From positions 6,410,756-6,474,755 of the forward strand of contig NC_088318.1 of NCBI RefSeq assembly GCF_910592395.1: 64,000 nucleotides of DNA, in the 5' to 3' direction. A program made the position numbers and the translations under genes. Shown here piece by piece: positions 23,813-34,522 of this stretch (the stretch's first letter is position 1; the number at the start of each line of letters is the position of its first letter). The stretch is from Lineus longissimus. Taxonomy: Eukaryota > Nemertea > Pilidiophora > Heteronemertea > Lineidae. The notes under the pieces were generated by a model that worked only from the letters and a program-made list of their open reading frames with translations, had not been told where the DNA came from and made no database searches.

Positions 23813-24784
23813 ACGTGGTCCCTGGGCCATAATCTCCAACATCAGACAAACTGGATTGCATGGTGCTGCCGCGTATTGTTAGAAATTGGCGTTAATGGGG
23901 GTATGTCCAATGTCGCAGATATGGGGTTTCATGGGACATTTAAGGGTTAAGGTTTTGACACTGTCTTCGATTGTGATCAGCGCTTCGACGAGTGGAACAT
24001 GTCCTCTACTCTCATGTTGTGAAAGTCTCTGCTGAAACAACAAGCTTCATGTTCCGCCAGTCCATGATATACTGATAACGTGACATAAGATGCAACGTAG
24101 TCAGTATCATGATGATGGGCTCTGCATACTCCCGATTATTTAGGATGGAGGATGAAGGTCCCTGGCATGGTCTCAAGGCATCCTGAGATACATGTTTTTG
24201 ATACTCCTACCTCGTGTACAAATATCGAAAGGTGGAGTATATTGAATATCACAGGTTATGTCAGGATGGGTATATTAAGGAACCTCCGAGGGCCGGACGC
24301 GCTTATCCACGTTCACACCTGCAGTCTGGTTGGGACTTCACAAAATACTGATTTGGTCAATAAGAGATCGTTTGGGATGAATTGGTCCAGGAATATTTTC
24401 ACGAGATCTGCAGGAAATTTAAAATTAAATTTGAATTTCCAACTTGGGCACAAGATATGTTGGTTTTCCACACAAAAACAGCTTCCAGCAGGACCGCAAC
24501 TTCTCCAAACAGGATCATTAAAAAAGGTCAGCATTAGTTTGATACGACAAGGATGGCGGCGCATGGTGTAAAGCTCCTGGCTAGGTGAATCCACGCCCAA
24601 GTTGTCCCTTCAAGGTTAAGCTTCCTGGCGAGACAATCAGTACTGTAACAGCCCACAAAAATGGATTTCACAATAGCCGGATACTTAACCTGTGAATGAG
24701 ACAGGACAATTGTTGACAACAGAAATGGAACTGCATTGAATTATCGGAATAACCTGAATCCGTTTGAGTCGAGACAACTCAAAG
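23813..24784. repeat. Shared upstream region of the signal-peptide exon
   Basis: Matches 56.09-57.30 kb almost throughout, with part also at 1-400. It includes fixed blocks such as TTCATGGGACATTTAAGGGTTAAGG and the CGCTTCGACGAGTGGAACATG run. Frames of up to 139 codons occur (24152-24571), but they are not conserved as proteins between copies and I do not call them genes. Promoter elements are not evident. Confidence 0.5.
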
Positions 24785-24886
24785 ATGCGATCTGGATTTA
24801 CCAATGTGTGGCGGTTTTTATATCCGTGGATAGGTCTTGTTCTCGTGGTCGCGGCAGTGGATGGCACCCCTAATCGGAGGTCAATG
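24785..24886 (+). CDS. Signal-peptide exon, copy A
   Basis: ATG at 24785 opens a 34-codon exon ending exactly at a strong donor (GTGAGT at 24887), phase 0. The peptide is a clear secretory signal: a short basic start, a hydrophobic core (FLYPWIGLVLVVAAV), a small-residue cleavage zone around DGTP, then NRRSM. It would start a secreted or membrane protein. The next good acceptor in phase 0 is at 26914. The V exon at 44843 needs a phase-1 entry, so this exon does not simply belong to that gene. The paralog at 57304 has lost the ATG and most of the donor. Confidence 0.7.
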
Positions 24887-25226
24887 GTGAGTTTACCCTT
24901 TTTCAAGTTGACGCACCTATGCTGTCTCCGCAAACGCCATAAGTATGTACACCCCTTCGGAGTCAGCCGTATACGTCGTCAGCGCAAACTCGTGAATAGA
25001 AATCAAACCCCATACCATATGACATAATTCCTCAAATTTGTATGTAATATGCACCGCGCTAGACCAATTTGATACTGCGTTGGCGTTCAATTTCTCACTC
25101 TTGAATACCACATAATGATTATCACATCGTGTCAGCCTCACAATTGTCGTCAACTGGCGACACAATGGTCACAATCTGTTAGAACGGCTCTTACCCGGCC
25201 ATACAGTAATTGGACTTGACCTTGTT

Positions 25227-25280
25227 GGCTCACCGTAGGGGAGTCTATACAATACCGCAGTGTCCGTCGTCCGTCGTCGT

Positions 25281-25330
<50 letters not shown>

Positions 25331-26903
25331 CGTCGTATCCTAGTTCAAAAACAGTGGCACGTTTCTTAACCGCTAGGCCTATGAACTTAAAACTTTGTAC
25401 ACATGACCCCCTAGGTCAGATGACCCGTGACACTAAATTTCTGTCCGATCTGATTCTCTACTTGGCCACCAGGGGGCCAAATGTGGATATCTAAAAAGTG
25501 TGATATCTCGCTTATTAGCGACTTGTTTTCGATGAAACTTTTGTTGTAGGTACTCATAGCAAATATACATCTTATATCATACGGGTTTTTAATTTGACCT
25601 ACTTTTCAAGGTCACAGAGGTCATATGGCGTAAATTGGCCGTTAGAGTGTAAACTATGGCACGTTTCTTAACCACTAAAGCTATGAACTTGAAACTTGGT
25701 ACATATAACCCCCTATATCACATAGCCTCTGGTGCTGAATTTCAGTTTGATCTGATTCTCAACTTTGCCACCAGGGGGCCAAAAGTGGAAATCTAAAAAG
25801 TGTGATATCTCGCTTATAAGTGACTTGTTTTCGATAAAATTTTTATGGTAGGTACCCTTAGGAAGAATACATCACATATCTTACGGGTTTTTAATTTGAC
25901 CTACTTTTCAAGGTCACAGAGGTCATATGGCGTAAATTGGCCGTTAGAGTGTAAACTATGGCACGTTTCTTAACCACTAAAGCTATGAACTTGAAACTTG
26001 GTACATATAACCCCCTATATCACATAGCCTCTGGTGCTGAATTTCAGTTTGATCTGATTCTCAACTTTGCCACCAGGGGGCCAAAAGTGGAAATCTAAAA
26101 AGTGTGATATCTCGCTTATAAGTGACTTGTTTTCGATAAAATTTTTATGGTAGGTACCCTTAGGAAGAATACATCACATATCTTACGGGTTTTCAATTTG
26201 ACCTACTTTTCAAGGTCACAGAGGTCATATGGCGTAAATTGGCCGTTAGAGTGTAAACTATGGCACGTTTCTTAACCAGTAAAGCTATGAACTTGAAACT
26301 TGGTGCATATAACCCCCTACATCAGATAACCTCTGATGCCAAATTTTGGCTCGATCTGATTCTTTATTCGGCCACCAGGGGGCCATAATGGAAAAAGTAA
26401 GAAGTGCAATATCTTGCTTATTTTTAGTGATTCGTTTTCAATAACATTTTTATGGTAGGTTCTCCCAGCAAGGATACATCACATATCATATGAGTTTTTG
26501 ATCTGACCTGCTTTTCAAGGTCACAGAGGTCAAATGGCGTAAATTTGTCGTTTGATTGTAACTATGGCACGTTTCTTAACCACTAAAGCTTTGAACTTGA
26601 AATTTGATACACATGACTCCCTACGTCATGTTACCTCGGACACCGAATTTCGATCTGATCTGGTACTCAACTCGGCCACCAGGAGGCCAAAACTAAAATA
26701 GGTAAAAAGTGCAATATCTCGTTTATTATTGACTTGTTTTTGATGATATTCTTATGGTACTTACTCCAAGCAACGATACATCACATGTCATACCGACTTT
26801 GGTTTGACCTATATACTATACATGTACAATGTGTCTTAATCTGGATGAATTACAAAGCACCAAATATCTATACGGTGAGCACAATGGCCCCTGGCCGTTT
26901 CAT
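25227..26903 (-). mobile_element. Element Y2 inserted just upstream of an acceptor in copy A
   Basis: Starts GGCTCACCGTAGGGGAGTC with a CGT-repeat array (25262-25335) and ends CTATACGGTGAGCACAATGG followed by GGCCGTTTCAT. The interior has near-identical tandem units with a 302-bp period: the marker TCATATGGCG occurs at 25621, 25923 and 26225, with a diverged unit after. Copy B reads CTTGTTCTTTTTCAG without it (57699-57714), so this is a filled versus empty site. The insert ends only about 10 bp before the splice acceptor at 26913. Confidence 0.8.
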
Positions 26904-26913
26904 TCTTTTTCAG

Positions 26914-27084
26914 ATACAACGAAATGTACCGCTTTCTTTACACAAATGGTCCAACTCCATTGTGCCTTACCTTTTTGATGAGTCGTTTGGCAAGTCAAAA
27001 AAGACAGCGTCCTATAAAAGTAACATCCCAGCGCGTAACAATTCGTTTTCGTGTTTTTCAATTTATTTGTTTTTTGTTATTTGA
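26914..27084 (+). CDS. Possible second exon of the signal-peptide gene, copy A
   Basis: Begins after TTCTTTTTCAG. In phase 0 with the upstream signal-peptide exon it stays open for 56 codons to a stop at 27082. The first 29 residues (IQRNVPLSLHKWSNSIVPYL, then FDESFGKSK) are well conserved in copy B. After the lysine run the two copies diverge by a one-base difference (six versus five A). Together with exon 1, this would give a secreted peptide of about 90 residues with RR upstream and GK followed by a basic cluster downstream. Function unknown; it may be a chance open frame. Confidence 0.4.
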   Translation: MQRNVPLSLHKWSNSIVPYLFDESFGKSKKTASYKSNIPARNNSFSCFSIYLFFVI

Positions 27085-28075
27085 ACGACTCTGGTTTCAT
27101 AAAAGTTAAAGATGAAATTTTGTAGACAACGTGATCATGAATCTTGAACTACTTCTCTCGAATGAGGTAGACACGCGCGGTGATGTCCCCTAAGTAGGAT
27201 AGTATGAGTCATGACAGACGTGACCCCAAATGATCGATAGGCCTACTAGCCAAACTGGAGCATCTTAGCATAAAACCTATTATGATGGATGTCTCCCTCA
27301 TAATATATATAGGACATCTTTGTTGCATCCCAGGTAACATCGATCTGTGTATAGAACACAGTTGGTAAGCCCGACATCTTAAGTTGCTCGACGTGTCTCT
27401 ATATAGATGTCGTAGCCATGGCCATGCAGGCAATTTGCAAGGTCTGGTTGTGACAGTCTCACCATGTCTCACGAACGAACAGTCATACCGCCTTTGGTCT
27501 GCTGTTTGTGGCAGTACAGTCTAGCTCTATCTTACTAAGAGGCAGCAATGAATGTCTCCTATACATGCTTTCCGAAATTGGTGTCTTCCATTGGAACTAA
27601 CTTTCCCCCCCTTGTCCGGCATTAAAGGCATTCAAGTGTGTTGGTCAACCAGGACTATCTCCTTTGTCCCTCCACCATAAGGCCTAGTTTCCCCTTATGA
27701 CATCAATATTTCGGACACTCAGCGCCCCATTTCTGGAAAGGTGTATAGCCATGACATTATGTAGCCTAATCGTCTCCAAGGGTTGTAACTGCCATGCCCC
27801 CTTTAGTCTGGTTGTTGATTGTCTCACGGACTATGTCCTCTCTGCTCCGGTTGCGACAATCTCGTAGTGTCGTTCGGTGGAAAGCCATCTCTCATTAGTC
27901 TGGTTCTTACAATGATTACGAAAAAAAACTATTGCACTTGATAGCTTGGTCTGTGTGCAACGGTCATTTTGATGATGAATTCAAGCGTTAGGGGAGGGAT
28001 AACAGAACGGCTCTCTTCTCCTTTCCCTAGTGCAGAACCGCGCCGAATGCGTATCTGCCATACTTCTTTTTCAAG
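27085..28075. other. Intron-like sequence shared with 57.87-58.66 kb
   Basis: High similarity to the copy B unit, including words found also at 9.74-9.89 kb. No exon recognised. Confidence 0.5.
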
Positions 28076-28278
28076 GAACCCTTTTAATGACAACGCGACG
28101 ATCACAGAGTTGGGCTGCTCAGGGGCGAAGGAGGGCCAGAAACAGACTAAAAGCACAGTGACAGACATGGATGAGGAGGAAAAGGAATATAACAATTCGT
28201 GTACGGCAGAAATCGTTATTGGAGAGTAAGACGTTTCAAAGGCAATGCCTGTCAATTGCCCACAATATTTCAATAATT
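28076..28278 (+). pseudogene. C2-type Ig half-exon with premature stop, copy A
   Basis: Homologous to the intact exon 47580-47781: NPFNDNATITELGCSGAKEG in place of KPFNGTATVTEMGCEGAKEG, then a conserved glutamate-rich TDMDEE stretch and the second Ig cysteine region. It differs in two ways. One extra T near 28084 changes the entry phase from 0 to 2. A C-to-T change also makes TAA at 28227-28229, where the copy at 58662 has CAA. The exon ends with a good donor (GTAAGT at 28279). I read it as a decayed exon, although the stop-creating change also makes a GTAAGA donor-like site. Confidence 0.65.
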
Positions 28279-28355
28279 GTAAGTATCTTACAATTGTTTT
28301 ACGTTATCAAATAGCATTGTTTCTTTTTTGTGATCTCACTCATTGTTTATTTCAG

Positions 28356-28381
28356 TTCTGTCAGCCCAGTGGAAACACTAA
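28356..28381 (+). CDS. Short terminal exon (LSAQWKH-stop), copy A
   Basis: After TTGTTTATTTCAG the phase-1 continuation reads FLSAQWKH and stops at 28379-28381. The same short ending is found in all three C2b contexts in the window (47860-47884 and 58942-58967). It would end the protein before any transmembrane segment. In this copy the upstream exon carries a stop, so this ending is unlikely to be expressed here. Confidence 0.45.
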
Positions 28382-28514
28382 TCATGGAGACATTGACAAG
28401 TGCATGTATTCAAATATGATATTACAATTACACCAACCAGGATTGTTGGTATTCTGGTTGGACGTGACAAGTCTTGAGCAAACTGTACGACTACGAAGAC
28501 GGTATTTCGGTAAG

Positions 28515-28655
28515 GGGCAGATAGTGGGTGATACGAATAAAGACTAGCAAATGCTTTTATCTAAAACTCCATGTACATTTACACTGGGCCTTTCTGTACA
28601 AAATTGAAGTAAAAGCATTTGCTAGTCTTTATTCATATCACCCATTATCTGGTAT
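28515..28655. mobile_element. Hairpin MITE
   Basis: Arms GGTGATACGAATAAAGACTA followed by GCAAATGC, and the inverse at 28615-28650, surround a loop of about 50 bp. There is no coding sequence. The copy at 59065-59170 has lost the outer part of its left arm. Confidence 0.7.
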
Positions 28656-28839
28656 GGTGTGACTAGTCTTGATGTAACTTAAACACATTTGAATAACATC
28701 AAGTGGTTATTTCACGAGGGCAGGTGTATATTTTGGGGGGGATGTGACAAGTCCTGAAGTTAACCAAACCCTTCTGAATGACGTCTTCAATAAGGGTACC
28801 CAAAGGTGCCTGGCGTATATGGCTGGCACGAGTGGACAG

Positions 28840-29080
28840 AATTCACAATTATGCCACGGAATAAATCGGAATTGTGGTGCACCATAAATCGACCAATCAA
28901 AACCTCGGATCTCGTGAGTTGTGCCGCGGCATAAATAGGAATTGTGGACGGAAGTGTCATTTATGGAGGACGGAAGTAAATCGGAATGGTGTACTATAAA
29001 TCGACCAATCAAAACATCGGATCTCGTGAATTATGCCGCGGCATAATTCTGAATTTTGTCCACTCGCGCCAGCCATAGGC
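28840..29080. repeat. Short repeat module, two tandem copies
   Basis: The module (ATAAATCGACCAATCAAAAC, TCGGATCTCGTGA, GCCGCGGCATAA) occurs twice, about 120 bp apart. It repeats at 59.38-59.61 kb and, singly and inverted, at 5.48-5.69 kb. Likely a small non-autonomous DNA element. It is noncoding. Confidence 0.6.
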
Positions 29081-29549
29081 GTAGGCATTGTACGGCGGGG
29101 AGGGAGGGTGGGGGGTGACTCGGAGATTGTCTCCACAGGCATCGTTAAAGAAACACTTCCAGGTAAAAGATTAATTCTATTGAGGTCACTTAAGCTGTAA
29201 ATACTGGCCACTCTACACTGCCCAAAAATTTCGCGTCCAGGATATTTTCACGAATTTCTAGAGTAGGTAATGCTCACGAAAATATTCTGCCGCGAAAATC
29301 ACTAGCTTTCCAGCAAGAATTCCATGTCATTGTTGTTATGCTTCCACAGGCATTGCATCCAGCTAGGCCCTATATAGATCTAAGCTTACTAATAACCATA
29401 AAGAGATTATAGATTTGAGACCGCGCATATCCATTGCAATTGGAAATTAGCACGTATACAATTAACGTCACACCAAACAAACACAAATTCCACAACTCAT
29501 CAATGACTTGATCTTTTGTGCTGTCGGCTTAATTGCTTCATATAGAGAG

Positions 29550-30190
29550 ACCTGGGCCCAGTTGACAGTGGATTTGAGTATGCTTTATAGACACGCACTC
29601 TTCAGTACCTATTCACCAGTTGTACATGCACCTCTGAGGCAAAAACAATTCTTGACTCGCGAAAATATTATGGCGCGAAATATGTCCATCAGCCGGCAAA
29701 TTTTCGGTTCTACAGTGACTAAATATCCCCGGCTAATATCTTCATAGGTCTATACAATTAGCATTACACAAGTCCGGCACGTGCTGGCTGGGGCACGTTA
29801 CGTGCGCGTGAACAATTTTGACGGGTTTTGCCGAGGCCGAAAATAGGCCTATAAAAACCTTCTCTACAGTAAAACAAGGGTACGTTGGTTGTAGTGAGGA
29901 GGGGGGGGGGGGGGGGGTGGGGGGGGGGGGACGAAGCAGGCTGCAGGTGCGGCAAATCCATCCTCCTTTAGTAACGGGCTGAATGATTGGCTGTTACTGA
30001 TTCTTAGAACACACCCAATATAAAGGCTAGATGCCAATCGTGCATCATCAACAACCTGGTTCAGTAACGGGCTTAATGATTGACTGTTAGCGCTTCGTAG
30101 AATACAGGCGTTATAAAGGCCAGATGCCAATCGTACATACACCACGATTGTATAGAGGATTCTACGTTGAAACAGGAGACTGAGCTTCAT
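29550..30190. other. Junction between duplicated units, with a local tandem duplication
   Basis: G-tracts at 29898-29930 are followed by two diverged copies of about 88 bp: 29972-30059 and 30060-30146 (AGTAACGGGCT, then ATGATTG, then TATAAAGGC, then AGATGCCAATCGT). Each copy carries TATAAAGGC, and a further TATAAAAA lies at 29851, so a promoter is possible but unproven. Copy B starts just after, near 30187. Confidence 0.45.
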
Positions 30191-32199
30191 GTTCGAGTGA
30201 TTTATGTTACTGACCTGGTTAGATAACTTTCATAACATTTTATCGCTATGGAGATCTCGTTGACTTTATCAAAGCATTGATTGGGGTCAGCGATGTCGGG
30301 CGTCGTTGTTTGCTCTAGTATGGCGGTCACAATTACCCTATTCCCATTCAACGCTATTTCTCTCCCGTTGAATGGGATTTGCAGCATTTAGATTCGTTAA
30401 CAGCTATTCAACGCATTGCGTTAACCAGTAACTGAACAGTGGATGTCATTTAACGATTTTCAAATTGTAGTTCCCGACGCAAACATGGACTGATAGTGTC
30501 GAGAAATTTTTGCTAATTGATAACTTAGATGTAGGACTACATAACAGTTTAATTTGTCATTATCACTAGAACACGCCTAAGGTCTCATAAGGGAGTTTCA
30601 ATGTATGCATGCACAATGTCCCCAGTGCGATAGTTCCTAAAAAATCGTTGATTTCTTGGTCCTCAGTGTATGCCAATGTTGATTTATCAATTGTTTTGAC
30701 AAAGGCATTTGGAGTTTCTGTTATTTGGAGTTTCTGAAACCTGGAGCGCTGCTCAATAGGCTGATAACAAGAAACTACGCATTTTACTGCTGTTGCCGAC
30801 GTTTGTGTACAGTGAACTTGAGGTGTGCGTCGGGTCCGTGTTGAAATGCCGTCCAGTGCCAAGTGGTGCGTGTTTCGCTGATTTGTGCAAAATTCAATAT
30901 ATCTCAAAAGTTGAATGGTTGACCCTCGATTTTTTTGAATTTTTGTGTAACTTTCTTTCACGGGAGAATGGTTACTGTAAGAATTATACAGGAAGAAATG
31001 TAAAATGTTTGCTTTTTTCCGTGATTGTCCGGCCCAATTGGCAATATTGTGAACAGAGCTAACGGCGATGTATGGAACAAAATGGGTGTTAAAAAATTAT
31101 TTATTCAGCAGGTTATAGCGGCTATTAGTAAATTCAAGTGGGCGAATCAAGCTGAGATTAATCTGAGGGATCTAGGCAGAATAGCATCGTCTTTTTGGAC
31201 GTTACAAACATGTGAACTAATTTGTTCACACAGATGCATACATGGGACTATAGAGGAGTAAAAACGAATAACCAAGCACAGATGGTGGTTCGCAATCGAA
31301 CCACCAAAAAATGTGAGAAAATGTGTTTCAGACCTACTTATACTCCAAATACAACATTTCAGCTATTAAAACAGTTGAGAATGATATCAATGTCCACCAG
31401 CATCATAAAAATCCCCTTCATCATTGGCACAATTGTTTTTAAATTTGATTGGATAGAACTGGCTGTATCCAAGGCTGAAAGTGGTTGCTAGGGAGTTTAA
31501 GCAATTAATTTTTTTCTTCTTAATTAGGCTCATTAACCCACTTAAAATTTGTTTTGGAGGAAAAAACCCACAAAACATTATTCATATGTATTAAAGAAAT
31601 CATTTTTATACAAAAATCTCAAAAAAAATATTTTTTGAAAAAATCCATATTTTAGGAGTATATACCTACCTTAAAATATGTGTCACGTCCTGTTAATGGG
31701 CACTTCATCATCGCGTACATTCGGGGAAAACTCCTTAATTAACAACGAGACCTACGAACGAAACGCGTCGCCATAACTACAATATAAACACTTTCTTGAA
31801 TACATTACAGAGAATGGCCCGGAACTGGCCAATAGTGGTTACGCTACACACTGGCCATCGGGCGTAAGCATACGGACAACGTTTATACCAGAAGTTGGTC
31901 GTTTTTTTTCCAACATGGAATATTTTATTGAATTAAATCTGCTTTTCCATACGAACAATCAAATGTGTGTACTTTATGACTGAAACAGACAACTCATATG
32001 AAACAAACTGCATTTTTGCTATTAGAATTTTTGCGTCGTTAAAACGCGCGCCATTGGAAGCCAAAACGCCCGCCATTAATTCGCCGTTCGTCTTTGTCTC
32101 CTTTTTCTGAACCAATACTCATGGAGACAGGACTCGTGATGTTTTTGGTGATGCAGCTGGTTGTTACACAGGCCGGTGGGTAATGATTTACACACTTCT

Positions 32200-32645
32200 A
32201 ACTACAATTGTTTTGAATACTTTGTACATTTTGAGGATTCTGACTGCAACCAGTGTAAAACAATCTGCGAATCAGTCCATAGTGTCACGGTCGGTTTGTC
32301 CTTGAGTTCAGTTACAATTGTTTTTGCTAGTCTAGATGCTACAAGTGCTGCCATCAGTTCAAGTCTTGGGATTGTAGTCTGTTGGAGTGGGGCTAGTCTC
32401 CCTTTTGCAGTAAATAGTCGAACTCTAGGGCCGTCGTCTGTGTTCCAACGCATATATCCAACTGCTCCGTATGCCTTGAAGCTCGCATCTGCAAAAACAC
32501 GTAATTCTGCTACTCCGTTTGCTGTCGTTGGCTTCACGCTTCTCGGGAATTAGACAGTTTCCAGTTTCTTCAAATCGGTGAATATCCGTTGCCAGTGTTC
32601 TGCATGATCATCAGGCAATGGGGTCGTCCCAACCAACAATATAGG
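32200..32645 (-). mobile_element. BEL/Pao retrotransposon fragment (RNase H region)
   Basis: The minus-strand frame carries RNase H motifs typical of BEL/Pao elements: ELRVFADASFKAYGAVGYMR with the first aspartate, APLQQTTIPRLELMAALVAS with the glutamate, and TLWTDSQIVLHWL with the next aspartate. The frame continues upstream to about 32640 (PDDHAEHWQRIFTDLKKLE) through a single TAA near 32551. No LTRs or other domains are present. Copy A at 9.60 kb lacks the fragment. Confidence 0.82.
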
Positions 32646-34113
32646 CTATTACTATTATAGGCCTATATGTCGTTACAAAATTAAGAGGTTGCGTAGGCTT
32701 TTACATTTTCACTGTGATTCAGCTTGACTTGCAACAAGCAGAGGTGGACAAACACACAGACAAGGTTGACGTAGTATAAGCATCTATAAAAGCCGATTAT
32801 GAGGAAACAATGCCATAGAACTGAAAAATATCCCTGTGCAGGTAAGTTTTACGTCTTTCGCGGGTATAGGTTTATACTAGTTTGCTCGTGAACATATTAT
32901 TATGCCACGAAAGGTAATTGAAAGTATCACAAAGTGTTTTACTGCTGGCTTATAATTTTTGGCCTTTCAGGTTATGCTGTGATATTCAAAGACATATCAA
33001 GTGGCATATAGGCATTCCTCATCAGTCTGTATACTCATTATGATGTTTAGACCATTCTCAATGATATTACCACCAAAATTTCCCTGTATATAAACTTCAA
33101 AATTGATACGAAAAAACAAATTTTCAGGTATTACAGCGCCATTTCTCGATTAAATTTAATTCTGTTTGTTGGATACGTCAGTGTTAATCATTTGCTACCA
33201 TGCTTTTAGGCCTACATGGCGATTTTTAAAACAAAACATGATTTGAGAATTATATTGAATTTAAAGAATTAAAGTTGCATTTTATCAACTTTAAATGATA
33301 TTAAGCAGAAGCCACTTAAAAATATTTAAATCGCCAAGCGACCTGAATTTAAAAGTATAGAATGAATACCTTTCAGCTTGCGGTATTTTTTATCTCTGTA
33401 CCATAATAAACTTTTCACATTTGACTAGTTTTCAATTTGCAGAGTGGGGATCAGCTTCGGTTGAGCCCCAGATCCAGGCCTGTGTGACACTAATGGGTCG
33501 CTTGCTTCATTGGTAGATAATCTTAGTGCTGTGATAGCAATGCTTTGTTTTTACTGCTTGAATACTGAGTAAACATTGTGTTTCGTCACGCAATCGCAAT
33601 CCGGTGGATGGATCACAAGGTAACGAAATCCAAATTAGGCCTACATGTAAGTACATGTAAGTCAGTGATAAAGTCTGATAAATGCTGTCGATCTATCAAT
33701 GGGCTTTGCGTGTCAGTAGAGCAAAGTTTCCTTCCAGTACGCAGGCCTGTATTTGCCTTTATAGATGTCACATAGTCAAGTACATGTATGTCTGTGATAA
33801 AGTCTGATAAATGCTGTATACACATTTTCATATTCTTATGACCATAATCATCATAGCTAGAGTACAATTGTTTTGACTAGTTAGTCGGAACTAAAGTCAC
33901 AAGAAGTTTTTTGCTATATTTTTAAGCCACAATGAATGACTATACTTTAATTCTTTATGATTTTATTTTGGCTATACACGTATAATAAAAGTTTGAGTTA
34001 AATGATAGTCATATGTTTATTTTGCCTGAAGGTTTGACGTAGAACTACAGCAATTTATTTTTTCAATTTAATGAATTCGTACAGGTTGCCTGCCGCCAAA
34101 GGTTTGATACTAC

Positions 34114-34522
34114 GGGTAATACTAAACAGCGTCCACCAGGTTTAAAAGCATATTTCAAGTCATCAAAATAAAATATGCTGGTCAAAAACGAAATAAGCAG
34201 AACATTTTCCACATTTCCTGATACTTAGTAGTTTCATGACATTTTTGTGCTAGATTAGCGAGTTGTTGTCTAAAATGTAGCAGCATCCACCACCCAGTCG
34301 GCGGCCATGTTGGATTTGACTTGGATGAAATGATAGGGCTTCCAAGGAGCCCTATGATTTTAGACAACATCTCCCTTATCTTACACCCAAATGTCATGAA
34401 ATTTTCAGGAAATGTGTTTTATGGTGTACTTATTACGTTTATGGCTACTAACTTTTATTTTGAAGACTTCATACCCGACTTTAAACCTGGTGGACGCTGA
34501 TGGACGCTGTTTAGGATGACCA
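34114..34522. mobile_element. 409-bp TIR element with 8-bp target duplication
   Basis: The ends are inverted around CTAAACAGCGTCC and CCACCAGGTTTAAA; the right arm has an extra copy of GGACGCTG. The 8-mer GATACTAC flanks both sides (34106-34113 and 34523-34530). An 8-bp duplication suggests a hAT-type MITE. There is no coding sequence. Confidence 0.7.

Larger units (their letters stand above)
6890..29550. repeat. Segmental duplication, copy A
   Basis: Blocks match copy B in the same order and orientation: 6.89 with 30.19 kb, 8.34-9.6 with 30.47-32.2 kb, 10.38-11.64 with 32.79-34.04 kb, 11.64-18.48 with 43.22-51.48 kb, 23.82-25.22 with 56.09-57.70 kb, and 26.91-29.55 with 57.71-60.72 kb. Identity by eye is high, often above 90 percent outside insertions. 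Gaps are explained by mobile elements unique to one copy. Apart from the exons listed separately, the 8.06-11.8 kb block holds no gene I recognise. Confidence 0.85.

Noticed and set aside
24152-24571. 139-codon plus-strand frame
   Set aside because: The equivalent region at 56.4-56.64 kb breaks the frame, and no domain is visible. Likely chance.
24785-24886. Assigning this signal-peptide exon to the V-C2-TM receptor
   Set aside because: It ends in phase 0, while the V exon at 44843 needs phase 1. It also lies 20 kb away with other candidate exons between.
25210-25494. 94-codon arginine-run frame
   Set aside because: Product of the CGT array at the end of element Y2.
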